NCBI GenBank assembly: GCA_009773205.1
Contig: WPAE01000006.1
Span: forward strand, 147,311 to 211,310
Length of the DNA: 64,000 nucleotides
Origin: Ignavibacteria bacterium
GTDB lineage: Bacteria; Bacteroidota; Ignavibacteria; Ignavibacteriales; Melioribacteraceae
Direction: 5' to 3'
Part shown: positions 16,197-26,257 of the stretch, piece after piece
Numbering within the stretch: the first letter of the stretch is position 1
Layout of the letters: each line of letters starts with the position of its first letter
Translations under genes and position numbers: made by a program
The notes under the pieces: generated by a model
Database searches by the model: none
Seen by the model: only the letters and a program-made list of their open reading frames with translations
Told to the model about the DNA's origin: nothing

Positions 16197-18410
16197 TTGC
16201 CATTATTTTTTAAAATTAGATACAGGAGAACAATACCATACGCTTCTCTTATTCTGATTAATATTTTCCTAATCAATTTGCCTCTTACAAACTCTCTTGG
16301 ATATGAGTTTGTTGTGGTAAATTCAATTCTTCTGTTTTTCCAAATCGGGTTTTATACTTCGAGAAAACTGAAATCTGACCCACACGCAAAATTTTTCAGT
16401 TTTATAAAATCGAATTATTTGGAATTAATAGCTTACTTGTTAATCCCGATTGTTATTGGTACGCTTTCAAGTCTGCTAAACTCACACTGCCCGGTTAAAG
16501 ATGGATTTGCTTTCTGCGCTGCAATTTTTCTTCCCTCATTTCTGCTCGGAATTGTATTAGCTTTTTATTCTTCATCCATTACTTTGAAGTACAACAGATT
16601 TGTTTTTTCGTTTATAGCTGTTCTTCTTCTGCTTACTTCTTTGCTCGAATTTTATTTACTGCCACAAATTTATTTTTACAATCCGATATTTGGCTTCTTC
16701 CCCGGAACAATTTACGATGAAGATATAGCTGTAAATCTAAAACTAATTCTATTTCAGCTTTTCAATTTCTCATTATTTGGTTTTGGGTTTTTTCTCACTT
16801 TGAAAATGAAAAACAAATACAAAGCAGTTCGAACTTTTGTACTAATGCTGCTTCTTGTTTCTTTCTACGTATTTCTAAAGCCGTTGCTTGGTTTTTCTAC
16901 GAACAAATCTAAACTCGAAACTGAGCTGAGTAATAAAATAATAACTGAGCATTTTGAGGTATTCTTAGGAGACAGTGTAAAAAAACCCGAGTATGAATTT
17001 ATAGCGCTGCAGCATGAATATTATTACGAAAGAGTTATAGAGCAATTGCAGTTAAACGAAACGCCAATAATTACTTCGTATTTCTTTGATGATAAAAACC
17101 AGAAGAGAGAATTATTTGGCGCTGGGAGCGCTGATGTTGCCAAGCCTTGGATGAATATGATATTTTTGAACTACTCAAATTATAAGTCTTCCTTAAAGCA
17201 TGAAATTGTGCATTCGGCTGCAGCTAAGTTTGGTGTAACTCCTTTCAAAGCTGCCGATAACATAAATAGTGCTCTTATAGAAGGATTGGCTATGTTTATC
17301 GAAAATGACTTTGCCGGCTTTCCTGTAATCTATGGCGCAAAACTTGCTTTCAACAATAATTACAAAGTGAATATGAACGATGTGTTTAATACAGGAAAGT
17401 TTTTTACTAGCTATTCTTCTCTCTCTTATATTTACTCAGGAGCATTCTTAGAGTTTCTTTCAAATAGGTTTGGGGTTGAAAAAGTAAAAGAGCTTTACAC
17501 CAATTTAGATTTTGAAGAAGTTATAGGAGAGAAATTCGATACGTTAAGTTTACAATTTGAATTATATCTAACCGACTCTGCTTTTAACGGAAAACAAAAT
17601 GAAGCTCAACTTTATTTTGGAGGGCAGACAATTTTCAAAAAATTTTGCCCAAGAATGGCGTCTAACGATATAAAAAAAGCTCAAGCTGAGTTTAGTAAAC
17701 AGAATTATAATTTTGCTGCGGAGCAGTACTTAGCTGTTTATAAATATGCTTCATCTGCCGGAGCATTGAGTGGATATATTGCTTCGCTTAAAAAGGAAAA
17801 GAAGTATGAGCTGGCTGTTTCTGTTTTAGAGAAAGAGATAAAGCATTTTAGCAAGAGCCACTCGCTTTACAATTTGGAATTGCAGCTTGCGGATTGTTAC
17901 TTGTTAAGCGGCGATACTACAAAAGCAAATTTTTATTATGATTTGATTTTAACACAAAATCCTCATCAAAACTTTGTTAATTGGCTAAATGTGCTTAGGC
18001 TGATCTGGAATTACAATGGTGTTGAATTTGTGAAAGAATTCTTAACTGAAGATGAAACGGAAAGAAGAAATACTTTGTTTAATCTTTACGAGAAAACAAA
18101 AAATATTTTGCTTCTTCCTTATTTGCTGGATACGGAGGAAGAAAATTTACCCCAGATAATTGGAGCGATTAACAAGCTGAAGAAAGAACTTAGCATTTCT
18201 GATTATGCTTCCAGAAAAGCTGCTGTTGATATTTCTCAGTTTCTGTTGATGAAAAAGGATTATGCAAGCGCAAAATTCTTTGCTGTTAAAGCAGTTGAAA
18301 ATTTCACGGACGATTTTAAAAAACATAGATTGGTAGAGAATTTAAGAATGGTTAATTGGTTTGTAAATTTTGCAAATGAAACAAAGCTGAGAGTAGAACA
18401 TATCAAATGA
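16197..18410 (+). CDS. Multi-pass membrane gluzincin (peptidase MA-like) with TPR tail
   Basis: About 737 residues. The N-terminal 240 residues contain about six to seven hydrophobic helices (for example LILINIFLINLPL, LLIPIVIGTLSSLL). The middle region contains the zinc-protease motif HEIVHSAA (HExxH) and a downstream ALIEGLAMFIEND that could give the third ligand, as in peptidase MA-like gluzincins. The C-terminal third has TPR-like helical repeats (FAAEQYLAVYKYASSAGA, ADCYLLSGDTTKANFYY). The frame is open upstream into murA; I prefer the TTG at 16197, two bases after the murA stop, with GGA about 8 nt before it. The start is uncertain. It overlaps the next gene by 4 bp. The substrate is unknown. 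Confidence 0.75.
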   Translation: MPLFFKIRYRRTIPYASLILINIFLINLPLTNSLGYEFVVVNSILLFFQIGFYTSRKLKSDPHAKFFSFIKSNYLELIAYLLIPIVIGTLSSLLNSHCPVKDGFAFCAAIFLPSFLLGIVLAFYSSSITLKYNRFVFSFIAVLLLLTSLLEFYLLPQIYFYNPIFGFFPGTIYDEDIAVNLKLILFQLFNFSLFGFGFFLTLKMKNKYKAVRTFVLMLLLVSFYVFLKPLLGFSTNKSKLETELSNKIITEHFEVFLGDSVKKPEYEFIALQHEYYYERVIEQLQLNETPIITSYFFDDKNQKRELFGAGSADVAKPWMNMIFLNYSNYKSSLKHEIVHSAAAKFGVTPFKAADNINSALIEGLAMFIENDFAGFPVIYGAKLAFNNNYKVNMNDVFNTGKFFTSYSSLSYIYSGAFLEFLSNRFGVEKVKELYTNLDFEEVIGEKFDTLSLQFELYLTDSAFNGKQNEAQLYFGGQTIFKKFCPRMASNDIKKAQAEFSKQNYNFAAEQYLAVYKYASSAGALSGYIASLKKEKKYELAVSVLEKEIKHFSKSHSLYNLELQLADCYLLSGDTTKANFYYDLILTQNPHQNFVNWLNVLRLIWNYNGVEFVKEFLTEDETERRNTLFNLYEKTKNILLLPYLLDTEEENLPQIIGAINKLKKELSISDYASRKAAVDISQFLLMKKDYASAKFFAVKAVENFTDDFKKHRLVENLRMVNWFVNFANETKLRVEHIK

Positions 18411-19816
18411 ACCTAAAAGAAACTCTTGCTCAATTTTCGTTTATATCAAAATTAACTGAGGTTGCCTCCACTCGTAATGAACAGGTTTATCTTGTTGGCG
18501 GATTTGTACGCGATATTTTACTTGGCAGATTAAAAAATGAGATGGATTTTTTAATTGTTGGAGATGGTACTGCATTTGCAAAAGAATTAGCAGATACACT
18601 TGGAGTTAATGAGGTTGTAATATTTAAAAACTTTGGCACGGCACATTTTGATTACGAAGGTATAGATTTGGAATTTGTTGGCGCTAGAAGAGAATCTTAC
18701 AACAAAGGGAGCCGCAATCCAAAAGTAACTGGCGGAACTCTTGATGATGATTTAGACAGAAGAGATTTTACAGTTAATACGTTAGCTGTTTCAATTAACA
18801 AGAAAGATTTTGGCGAACTGCTTGATAAATTTAATGGTTTGGAAGACCTCAAGAAAAAAATTATTAAGACTCCCCTTAATCCGTTAAAAACTTTTGATGA
18901 CGATCCGCTGCGTATAATGCGTGCATTCCGTTTTGCTTCGCAGTTAAATTTTGAAATAGAGCCGCAAGTTCTTGAAGCTGCTTCGCAAATGGCCGAAAGA
19001 CTTACAATAGTTTCACAAGAAAGAATTACAGATGAATTTCTTAAAATTCTTGAATCACCAAAGCCAAGCATTGGATTAAAACTTTTATTCGAAAGCGGTG
19101 TGATGAAGGTTATTTTTCCAGAAATACACAATCTTGGCGGTGTTGAGCAGCGAAAAGATTTTCATCATAAAGATGTTTTCTATCATACATGCAAAGTTGT
19201 TGATAATGCTGCTAACGTAAGCAGCAATGTTTGGCTTCGCTTTGCTGCGCTTGTTCATGATATTGCTAAGCCGCCGACCAAAAAATTTGTAGAAGGCATC
19301 GGCTGGACATTTCACGGGCACGAAGAACTTGGCGCGCGAATGATGAAAAGTATTTTCAATAGAATGAAACTTCCTCTTGCAAAACTTGAGTACATCGAAA
19401 AACTGATCCGACTTCACCTTCGCCCAATTGCTTTAGTTGATGAGCTTGTAACGGATTCTGCAATAAGAAGATTGATAGTTACAGCAGATGAAGATTTGGA
19501 AGATTTGATTACACTTTGCCGTGCTGATATTACAAGCAAGAACCCGGCAAAAGTAAGCCGCTACTTGGAGAACTACGAAATTGTTATGCAAAAAGTTCGG
19601 GATGTAAAAGAGAGAGATCAACTTCGCGCTTTTCAATCTCCGGTTAGAGGAGAAGAAATTATGTTTGTTTGCGGTATCAAGCCATCCAAACTTGTGGGCG
19701 ATATTAAAACAGCAATTGAAGATGCAATCTTAGATGGAATAATCGGGAACAATTACTCTGAAGCACATGCTTATTTCATGCAAATCAAAGATGAATTCTT
19801 GAATAAACAAAAATAA
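18407..19816 (+). CDS. CCA-adding enzyme / poly(A) polymerase family nucleotidyltransferase with HD domain
   Basis: A 469-residue class II nucleotidyltransferase that probably adds or repairs the tRNA 3' CCA. Motifs: LVGGFVRDILLGR, then EMDFLIVG (DxD variant); RRDFTVNTLA; DPLRIMRAFRFASQL. A C-terminal HD domain is seen in HKDVFYHT and FAALVHDIAKP with GHEELGARM. The ATG overlaps the upstream stop (ATGA). tRNA-Leu in this window does not encode CCA, which fits a need for this activity. CCA versus poly(A) specificity cannot be told from sequence alone. Confidence 0.9.
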   Translation: MNLKETLAQFSFISKLTEVASTRNEQVYLVGGFVRDILLGRLKNEMDFLIVGDGTAFAKELADTLGVNEVVIFKNFGTAHFDYEGIDLEFVGARRESYNKGSRNPKVTGGTLDDDLDRRDFTVNTLAVSINKKDFGELLDKFNGLEDLKKKIIKTPLNPLKTFDDDPLRIMRAFRFASQLNFEIEPQVLEAASQMAERLTIVSQERITDEFLKILESPKPSIGLKLLFESGVMKVIFPEIHNLGGVEQRKDFHHKDVFYHTCKVVDNAANVSSNVWLRFAALVHDIAKPPTKKFVEGIGWTFHGHEELGARMMKSIFNRMKLPLAKLEYIEKLIRLHLRPIALVDELVTDSAIRRLIVTADEDLEDLITLCRADITSKNPAKVSRYLENYEIVMQKVRDVKERDQLRAFQSPVRGEEIMFVCGIKPSKLVGDIKTAIEDAILDGIIGNNYSEAHAYFMQIKDEFLNKQK

Positions 19817-19893
19817 TATTTGATGTAACTTTTCACACGTTAAATTCGTCTTAAATGTTGGTTAATTAAAAAATATTCTCAAAGGAGAATCTT

Positions 19894-21240
19894 ATGAAGA
19901 AGTACTTTCTGATTGTCTCAGCGCTCTTAGTTACTATTCCAACGTTTGCGCAGAAGCAGTTATCACTTGATGAAGCCGTTAGAATTGCTTTACAGAAAAA
20001 CCCAAATCTTATTAAACTTAAAAACAGTCTTGATGGTGCAAAAGCACAGTTAAAGAGTGCTTACGGTGATTTGCTTCCAAGTTTAGGAGCGCAGGCAAAT
20101 TTTAGCTGGCAAAGAATTGAAGATGCCGGAAGCAGCCAGAGAAATTTTCTTGGAGAATTAGTTCAAATAGCTCCTTCAAATGTTGAAAACAGAAGCTACA
20201 GTGCTGGTATTGGCGGAGGCGTTACTTTGTTTGATGGGCTTGCTAATTATGCAAACATCTCTCAAAAACAAAACAGTTTAGAATCTTCGCAATACAATAT
20301 TGCTAAACTTAAACAGACTATAGTTTACCAAACAACGGATTTCTACTATGTTGTTCTTAATGCAGAAGACTTGATGCGCGTGCGAGAAGAAAATGTTAAG
20401 TACTTCCAGAAATTTTACGAAAGTGTAAACGAAAGAAATAAACTTGGCTCTGTTGCGGTTGCTGATGTTTATGGCGCTCAAGTTCAACTTGGCAATGCAG
20501 AGCTTGCACTCATTCAAGCACAAAACGCTTACGACCAAGCTAAAAATGGTTTGTTAAGCTATTTAGCTCTTAATGTAATGGAGGATTATCTTTTAGTTAA
20601 TCCTTTTGGCACAGATAGAGTAATTGACACAAATGCCTTTCTAAAGAATTTTGAAGATATGAAGACTTTAGTAAGTGTAGCCTTAGATAAAAGATTCGAT
20701 TTCAAGAGCCAGCAATTAGAAGTGAAATCTGCTGTTAAAGGAGAAACAATTGCCTTTGCAGGAGTACTTCCTTCTCTTTCTGCAAATTATAATTATGGCA
20801 CAGGCGCAGTTTCTATGGACAAATTGATGGATAGAACAACACTCAATGTAAATATGTCTTTGAACATTCCTATTTTTTCAAGATTCGCAACCGAAACGGC
20901 AATTCAACTTGCCGAAATTAATACAATGAATGCTAAAGAAGATTTGCTTGCTCTTGAAAGACAAATTAAAATTGAAGTTAAGCAAGGTTATAACGATCTA
21001 ATTGCTTCGAAGAAAAGTTTAGAAGTAGCTTTGAAAAATGTAACTGCCGCAGAAGAGAATAGAAAGATTAACCAAGAAAGATACAACTTAGGTTCTGCTA
21101 CCATTCTTGAAGTTCTTCAAGCTAATAGAGATTATGTGGATGCACAAAGAAATAAAATTAATACAGTTTTCGATTTCTACCGCCAGTATGATAAGCTAAA
21201 CAATGCAATCGGTAGATTAGACTTTTCTAAATTCGAATAA
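19894..21240 (+). CDS. TolC family outer membrane efflux protein
   Basis: 448 residues with a signal peptide (MKKYFLIVSALLVTIPTFAQ). The mature protein has two TolC-type repeats of long helices: LDEAVRIALQKNPNLIKLKN near the start and the second-half counterpart LGSATILEVLQANRDYVDAQ. It forms the trimeric outer membrane channel of an ABC or RND exporter. AAAGGAG lies just upstream of the ATG. It is the first gene of an operon with the fusion protein, ATPase and permeases. Confidence 0.93.
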   Translation: MKKYFLIVSALLVTIPTFAQKQLSLDEAVRIALQKNPNLIKLKNSLDGAKAQLKSAYGDLLPSLGAQANFSWQRIEDAGSSQRNFLGELVQIAPSNVENRSYSAGIGGGVTLFDGLANYANISQKQNSLESSQYNIAKLKQTIVYQTTDFYYVVLNAEDLMRVREENVKYFQKFYESVNERNKLGSVAVADVYGAQVQLGNAELALIQAQNAYDQAKNGLLSYLALNVMEDYLLVNPFGTDRVIDTNAFLKNFEDMKTLVSVALDKRFDFKSQQLEVKSAVKGETIAFAGVLPSLSANYNYGTGAVSMDKLMDRTTLNVNMSLNIPIFSRFATETAIQLAEINTMNAKEDLLALERQIKIEVKQGYNDLIASKKSLEVALKNVTAAEENRKINQERYNLGSATILEVLQANRDYVDAQRNKINTVFDFYRQYDKLNNAIGRLDFSKFE

Positions 21241-21260
21241 AAAATTATATAAAGGAGTAA

Positions 21261-22553
21261 ATGGAAATGGCTAATGGCAAAAAAAACAAAAAGAAATTTT
21301 TCATTTTCGGCGGATTGGCGCTGCTTGTTGTTGTAATACTTCTCTTAGTTGTTTTTGGCGGTGATAAAGAAAAGATTGTTTCTGTTCAGACCGAGAAAGT
21401 AGAAAAAAGAACTATTACACAAGTAGTTTCTGCAACAGGTAAAATAAATCCGGTTTACCAAGTAATGATTAGCGCAGAAGCAACCGGCGAAATTGTTTAC
21501 TTAGGAGTTAAAGAAGGCGATGTTGTTAAGAAAGGGCAATTACTTGTTAGAATTAAACCAGATATTTATGAAGCACAGCGCAACAATTCTGCTGCTCGTT
21601 TAGATCAAGCTAAGGCTTCTTTAAGTTCTACAAAAGCACAATTGGATAAAGTTGAATCTGATTATAAACGTATTCAAGGTTTGTTCCAAAAGAAACTTGC
21701 CAGCGATTCTGAACTCGAAACTTCTAAAGCTGTATATTTGCAAACGCTCGGCAGTTTTGAATCGCAAAAATCTTTTGTAGTTCAATCCGAAGCGGCTTTA
21801 AAAGAAGCTAATGAAACATTAAACAAAACTTATGTTTACGCACCTATGAACGGGACAATTAGCAAGCTTAATGTTGAATTAGCTCAACGCGTACTTGGAA
21901 GCAACTTTAGTCCCGGAACAGAAATTTTAACAGTTGCAGATTTAAGTCAAATGGAAGCCCGTGTAGATGTTGATGAAAATGATGTAGTTTTAGTTTCAGT
22001 TGGTGATGATGCAAAAGTAAAAGTAGATGCTTTTGGTGACAAAGAGTTCAGCGGCAAGGTTACACAAATTGGAAACAGCGCTGTTTCAAGAGGTTTAGGA
22101 ACGCAAGATGAAGTCGTTAACTTTCAAGTTAGAGTTCAGATCGAAGACCCTGATAAACAATTACGCCCTGGAATGTCTTGCGATGCCGATATCAAAACAG
22201 AAACAAAAGATGGAGTAATTGCTGTTCCAATTCAAAGTGTAACTGCAAGAATGGATAAGCCAATTATGATGGAAGGTGAAGGAGAAAGTGACGAGCAGAC
22301 GCAAACTGAAAAACCAAAGAATGGAAAAGCCAACAAAGCCAAAGAAGTAGTTTTTTTATCTAAAGATAATAAAGCTAAAATGGTAGAGGTTAAAACCGGA
22401 ATTAGCGATGACACATATATTGAAATAGAGAGTGGATTAAACGGCGGCGAAGAAGTTATTAATGGGCCTTACAGAGCAATCTCTAAGGAATTAGAAGAAG
22501 GAACAAAAATTTCGATGCAATCCAAGCGCAAAGGCGAAAAAGAGAAAAAATAA
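21261..22553 (+). CDS. Periplasmic membrane fusion protein (MacA/HlyD type)
   Basis: 430 residues. An N-terminal membrane helix (residues about 13-32, FFIFGGLALLVVVILLLVV), a barrel-lipoyl half motif (ATGKINPVYQVMISAEATGE, GDVVKKGQLLVRI), a coiled-coil hairpin (about 100-190), the second lipoyl half (YVYAPMNGTISKLNVELAQRV) and beta-barrel/MP domains. A Lys/Glu/Gln-rich insert lies at about 335-360 (GEGESDEQTQTEKPKNGKAN). It bridges the inner membrane transporter and TolC. Two ATGs are possible: 21261 (AGGAG only 3 nt away) or 21267 (9 nt), so the second is plausible. Confidence 0.92.
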   Translation: MEMANGKKNKKKFFIFGGLALLVVVILLLVVFGGDKEKIVSVQTEKVEKRTITQVVSATGKINPVYQVMISAEATGEIVYLGVKEGDVVKKGQLLVRIKPDIYEAQRNNSAARLDQAKASLSSTKAQLDKVESDYKRIQGLFQKKLASDSELETSKAVYLQTLGSFESQKSFVVQSEAALKEANETLNKTYVYAPMNGTISKLNVELAQRVLGSNFSPGTEILTVADLSQMEARVDVDENDVVLVSVGDDAKVKVDAFGDKEFSGKVTQIGNSAVSRGLGTQDEVVNFQVRVQIEDPDKQLRPGMSCDADIKTETKDGVIAVPIQSVTARMDKPIMMEGEGESDEQTQTEKPKNGKANKAKEVVFLSKDNKAKMVEVKTGISDDTYIEIESGLNGGEEVINGPYRAISKELEEGTKISMQSKRKGEKEKK

Positions 22554-22595
22554 TTTCTTTGCAGAACTGGATTATTAAATAAAACGAGAAAGAAA

Positions 22596-23300
22596 ATGAA
22601 TATCATAAACATAGAACATATTGCAAAAATATATCAGGTTGGTTCGGAAGAAGTTCATGCGCTTGCTGATGTTTCTTTGAAGATTGATAAAGGCGAATAC
22701 GTTGCTATAATGGGCCCATCCGGCTCAGGCAAATCAACTTTAATGAACATATTAGGATGCCTCGATACGCCGACAAAAGGAATTTATAATTTTAACAAAG
22801 TTAATGTTAGCCAGATGAATGATAACGAATTAGCAAAAGTGAGAAATAAAGAGATCGGGTTTGTATTTCAGACATTCAATTTGCTTCCGAGATCAGATGC
22901 ACTTCATAACGTTGAACTTCCGCTGATTTATGCCGGAATCTCTTCGGCAGAAAGAAAAGAAAGATCCAAAGAGGCTCTAGATCATGTAGGACTTTCCGAT
23001 AGAATGCATCACAAACCAAACGAACTATCCGGCGGGCAGCGCCAGCGCGTAGCTATTGCAAGAGCGCTTGTAACAAAGCCATCAATTATTTTAGCAGATG
23101 AACCAACAGGCAACCTTGATACAAAAACCGGCGAAGACATTATGGCTTTGTTTAACGAAATTTCTGGGCAAGGTAACACAATAATTCTTGTAACTCACGA
23201 AGAATATATTGCCGAACACGCCGAAAGAATATTAAGAATTAGAGACGGATTAATTGAAAAAGATGAGTATGTGAAGAAAAGATTTATGAGCCGAATCTAA
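22596..23300 (+). CDS. ABC transporter ATP-binding protein (MacB/LolD type)
   Basis: 234 residues. Walker [14 protein letters not shown]-loop [11 protein letters not shown], signature [15 protein letters not shown], Walker [14 protein letters not shown]-loop VTHE. It powers the FtsX-like permeases encoded next. The last codons (MSRI and the stop) are supplied by the family B repeat starting at 23286, so the original C-terminus was probably different. Homologues end close to this point, so function is likely kept. Confidence 0.94.
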   Translation: MNIINIEHIAKIYQVGSEEVHALADVSLKIDKGEYVAIMGPSGSGKSTLMNILGCLDTPTKGIYNFNKVNVSQMNDNELAKVRNKEIGFVFQTFNLLPRSDALHNVELPLIYAGISSAERKERSKEALDHVGLSDRMHHKPNELSGGQRQRVAIARALVTKPSIILADEPTGNLDTKTGEDIMALFNEISGQGNTIILVTHEEYIAEHAERILRIRDGLIEKDEYVKKRFMSRI

Positions 23301-23456
23301 CCCGCCTGCCTCTTTAGACCAAACATGGCGGGCAGGAAAGGTCATTTTGACAATTTCTGGTTCCGATTTCCTGCCCGCCAAGATTAGACTGATGAGGCAG
23401 GTAAGCCGAAAACAACATTTTTTAATAATGATCATGGCTTTTTAGAGTAGGCTCAT
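23286..23456. repeat. Family B palindromic repeat, copy 2
   Basis: 171 bp from ATGAGCC to GGCTCAT. The right terminus reads TTTTTAGAGTAGGCTCAT. The interior holds GC-rich palindromes around CCCGCCTGCC and GGCGGGCAGG. An inverted and longer copy lies at 27674-27896; together they flank the three permease genes. It overlaps the end of the ATPase gene. Confidence 0.85.
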
Positions 23457-23498
23457 TTATTCCAAAGAAAAACGGTGAATCTAAAATCTAAGGAAAAT

Positions 23499-24737
23499 AT
23501 GAAAGACATTTTATTTGAATTGAGAGAAGGATTGTTAATTTCCTTGCGTGCAATACGCGCAAATAAAATACGATCAATCCTTACAACATTAGGCATTATT
23601 ATTGGCGTAACTTCCGTTGTGCTAATGTCAACAGCAATCAGAGGTATTGATAATGCTTTCCAAACCGGTGTTGCTTCACTTGGTTCCGATAATCTTTATG
23701 TAGATAAATGGGAATGGTTTAATAACGACATTCCGTGGTGGGAATTACGTAACCGCAAAAACTTAGATTTAGATGACTTTAAAAAATATAAAGAATTAGC
23801 AAAGCTGCCTCTTGCCGTAGCTCCAACTGTTTGGTCTAATCAATCTATAAAGAACAAAGAAAAGGCAGTTGATTTTGTAATGATACAAGGTACTAATGAA
23901 GATTACATTAAAACTACAAATCTTTCTTTTAGCGAAGGCAGATTCTTTAACGAACTTGAAAGCAACGGCGGAAGAAATGTTGTTGTTTTAGGAAGTGAAA
24001 TTTCTAAAACTCTTTTTCCGCAAGGTTATGCTTTAGATCAAGAAGTAAAAATTAAAGGGCGCAAGTTTAAGGTAGTTGGTGTTTTGGAAGAGCAGGGAAG
24101 CTGGGTTATGGGAAATTATAATCCCGATAAACAAGCTTTCATACCAATACAAAATGTGTTTAAATATTTTCAAGCACAAAACTTCCGCAGCGTTACAATC
24201 AACATCCGCGCTCGCAACAGCCAATTAGTTGAAGCTACAAAAGAGGAAGCTGTTGGCTTAATGCGGCGGGTTCGCGGTTTAGCTTACAACGAAGAAAATA
24301 ATTTTTCCATAAACCAGCAGGAAGGTTTGCTTAACACTATCAATGAAACTGTCGGAGTTATACAAATTGCAGGTTTGTTTATTACGGGTCTCTCTTTATT
24401 TGTAGGCGCAATAGGAATTATGAACATCATGTTTGTTTCTGTAAAAGAAAGAACCAAAGAAATTGGAATACGCAAAGCAATTGGCGCTAAGCGTAGAGCA
24501 ATTCTTGGGCAGTTTATAACAGAATCGGCTGTAATTTGCTTGCTTGGCGGTTTAGCCGGTCTCGGAATTGCTATCTTATTAAGTATGGTCGTTAATCAGT
24601 TCCTTCCTACATCTGTACAGGTTGATACTGTTATTCTTGCAATAGTTATTTCTATAATTACCGGTGTTCTTTCCGGTTTTGCACCGGCTTATACTGCCGC
24701 AAAAATGGACCCGGTTGAAGCGTTGAGGTACGAATGA
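23499..24737 (+). CDS. MacB/FtsX-like ABC permease 1
   Basis: 412 residues. N-terminal helix (IRSILTTLGIIIGVTSVVLM), a large MacB_PCD periplasmic domain (about 45-275), then three C-terminal helices with the conserved ERTKEIGIRKAIGAKRRAIL loop and a terminal AAKMDPVEALRYE. This topology is that of MacB-type permeases without the fused ATPase. ATG at 23499 has AAGGA 5 nt upstream and is preferred to the GTG 24 bp earlier. It overlaps permease 2 by 4 bp. Confidence 0.93.
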   Translation: MKDILFELREGLLISLRAIRANKIRSILTTLGIIIGVTSVVLMSTAIRGIDNAFQTGVASLGSDNLYVDKWEWFNNDIPWWELRNRKNLDLDDFKKYKELAKLPLAVAPTVWSNQSIKNKEKAVDFVMIQGTNEDYIKTTNLSFSEGRFFNELESNGGRNVVVLGSEISKTLFPQGYALDQEVKIKGRKFKVVGVLEEQGSWVMGNYNPDKQAFIPIQNVFKYFQAQNFRSVTINIRARNSQLVEATKEEAVGLMRRVRGLAYNEENNFSINQQEGLLNTINETVGVIQIAGLFITGLSLFVGAIGIMNIMFVSVKERTKEIGIRKAIGAKRRAILGQFITESAVICLLGGLAGLGIAILLSMVVNQFLPTSVQVDTVILAIVISIITGVLSGFAPAYTAAKMDPVEALRYE

Positions 24738-25963
24738 AAATTTTCGAAGTTATTTTAGTTGCGCTTTCATCTTTGCGCGCAAATAAATTACGTTCAGCAC
24801 TTACATTACTTGGTATTGTGGTTGGAATATTTTCAATCATTGTAATTAGCACGGTAATAGAAATGCTGCAAACAAGTATTGAAAAAGGAGTTTCTCAGTT
24901 AGGACAAAATACTTTTCAAATTCAGAAATGGCCAGCTGTTAACGAAGGAGGTAACAACAGGGCAAGGTTTAGAAACCGTCCGGATATTACTTTAGAAGAA
25001 TACTATGCTTTGAAAGAAAAACTAAATGAAGCAAAATATGTTGGTGCTGAGCAATGGAATTTTGGAGTTCAAATTAAAGCTGGCGGAAGAGAAACCAACC
25101 CGAATATTCAAATAAGCGGAGTTACACCCGAAGCGTTTCCAAACAACAAATGGGAAGTTGAAGATGGAAGAGCTATCAGCGATAGAGATGTTCAGAGCTA
25201 TCAAAATTATATTGTGTTAGGCCCAGATATCTCAAAAAAACTTTTTCCAAATATCAGCGCATTAGATCAGTACGTTAATGTAGATGGGAAAAAACTAAAA
25301 GTTATCGGCATTCTAGAATCTCAAGGAGATGTATTTGGGCAAAGCCGCGATAACTTTGCAATAATGCCGCTTACTACTTTTCAATCTATTTACGGGAAAC
25401 GAAACCGCAGCATTAACATAACGGTAATGGGTTTTGAAGATGCTTCTTACACAGATTTAATGGAATCCGCTTCCGGCTATTTTCGAACAATTAGAAAAGT
25501 AAAACCAGGCGAGCCGGATAACTTCGATATTTTCTCTAATGAAAGTGTTCTCTCACAGATTAATGATATTACAAGCGGTGTTAGAATTGGCTCGCTCGTT
25601 GTTGCCGGAATTGCCCTGCTTGCCGCAGGCGTTGGTATTATGAACATCATGCTTGTTTCCGTTACAGAAAGAACTCGCGAAATAGGAATACGTAAAGCAA
25701 TTGGCGCTCGTAAAACTAACATCCTTTTTCAATTTTTAAGCGAAGCTGTTGTGCTTAGCTTGTTGGGAGGTTTTGCAGGTATCTTTCTCGGCATTTTTGT
25801 CGGCAACTTTGCCGGCTCGTTTCTTAATGCAGATGCAGTTATACCAATTGATTGGGTTATCATTGGTGTCATACTATGCGTAGTAATTGGAATTACATTT
25901 GGGACTTACCCTGCTTACAAAGCTTCTAATTTAGATCCAATTGAAGCACTTAGGTACGAGTAA
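24734..25963 (+). CDS. MacB/FtsX-like ABC permease 2
   Basis: 409 residues, same architecture as permease 1: N-terminal helix LRSALTLLGIVVGIFSIIVI, periplasmic domain, ERTREIGIRKAIGARKTNIL, ending SNLDPIEALRYE. The ATGA overlap with permease 1 indicates coupled translation and probable heterodimer formation with it on the single ATPase. Confidence 0.93.
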   Translation: MKIFEVILVALSSLRANKLRSALTLLGIVVGIFSIIVISTVIEMLQTSIEKGVSQLGQNTFQIQKWPAVNEGGNNRARFRNRPDITLEEYYALKEKLNEAKYVGAEQWNFGVQIKAGGRETNPNIQISGVTPEAFPNNKWEVEDGRAISDRDVQSYQNYIVLGPDISKKLFPNISALDQYVNVDGKKLKVIGILESQGDVFGQSRDNFAIMPLTTFQSIYGKRNRSINITVMGFEDASYTDLMESASGYFRTIRKVKPGEPDNFDIFSNESVLSQINDITSGVRIGSLVVAGIALLAAGVGIMNIMLVSVTERTREIGIRKAIGARKTNILFQFLSEAVVLSLLGGFAGIFLGIFVGNFAGSFLNADAVIPIDWVIIGVILCVVIGITFGTYPAYKASNLDPIEALRYE

Positions 25964-25971
25964 AATTTAAT

Positions 25972-26085
25972 GGGCATCTCTAATAACTGTCATTCTGAAT
26001 CCGCTTTAGCGGATGAAGAATCTTCGTTTAGCTTTTAGAAAGAAAAATGGAGATTCTTCGTCGCTCCGTGTCTCAAAAGATCAAA
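25972..26085. repeat. Family C repeat, copy 2
   Basis: Left end GGGCATCTCTAATAACTGTC, then 'ATTCTGAATCCGCTTTAGCGG' hairpin and 'AGATTCTTCGTCGCTCCGTG'. It matches 5751-5850 in motif order. The remaining gap to 26257 has a TATATTGC box near 26227 that could be a -7 element for the pseudogene permease. Confidence 0.6.
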
Positions 26086-26257
26086 TGTCATTTCATGCTT
26101 GCCACGGTTAAGCCGGTCATGTCGAGAAATGAACTTTCGCTACAATTACCATACAACTCTGCTCTGTGTGGCTCTTAAAACGAATTTTGAGACCGACTAT
26201 TTTTTCGTTTTACAGCTACCTTCATTATATTGCAAAAGAAAAACATAAGTCCAGCAA

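Noticed and set aside
18697..19131. 144-codon open frame on the minus strand
   Set aside because: Antisense shadow of the CCA enzyme gene with low-complexity Ser/Leu composition.
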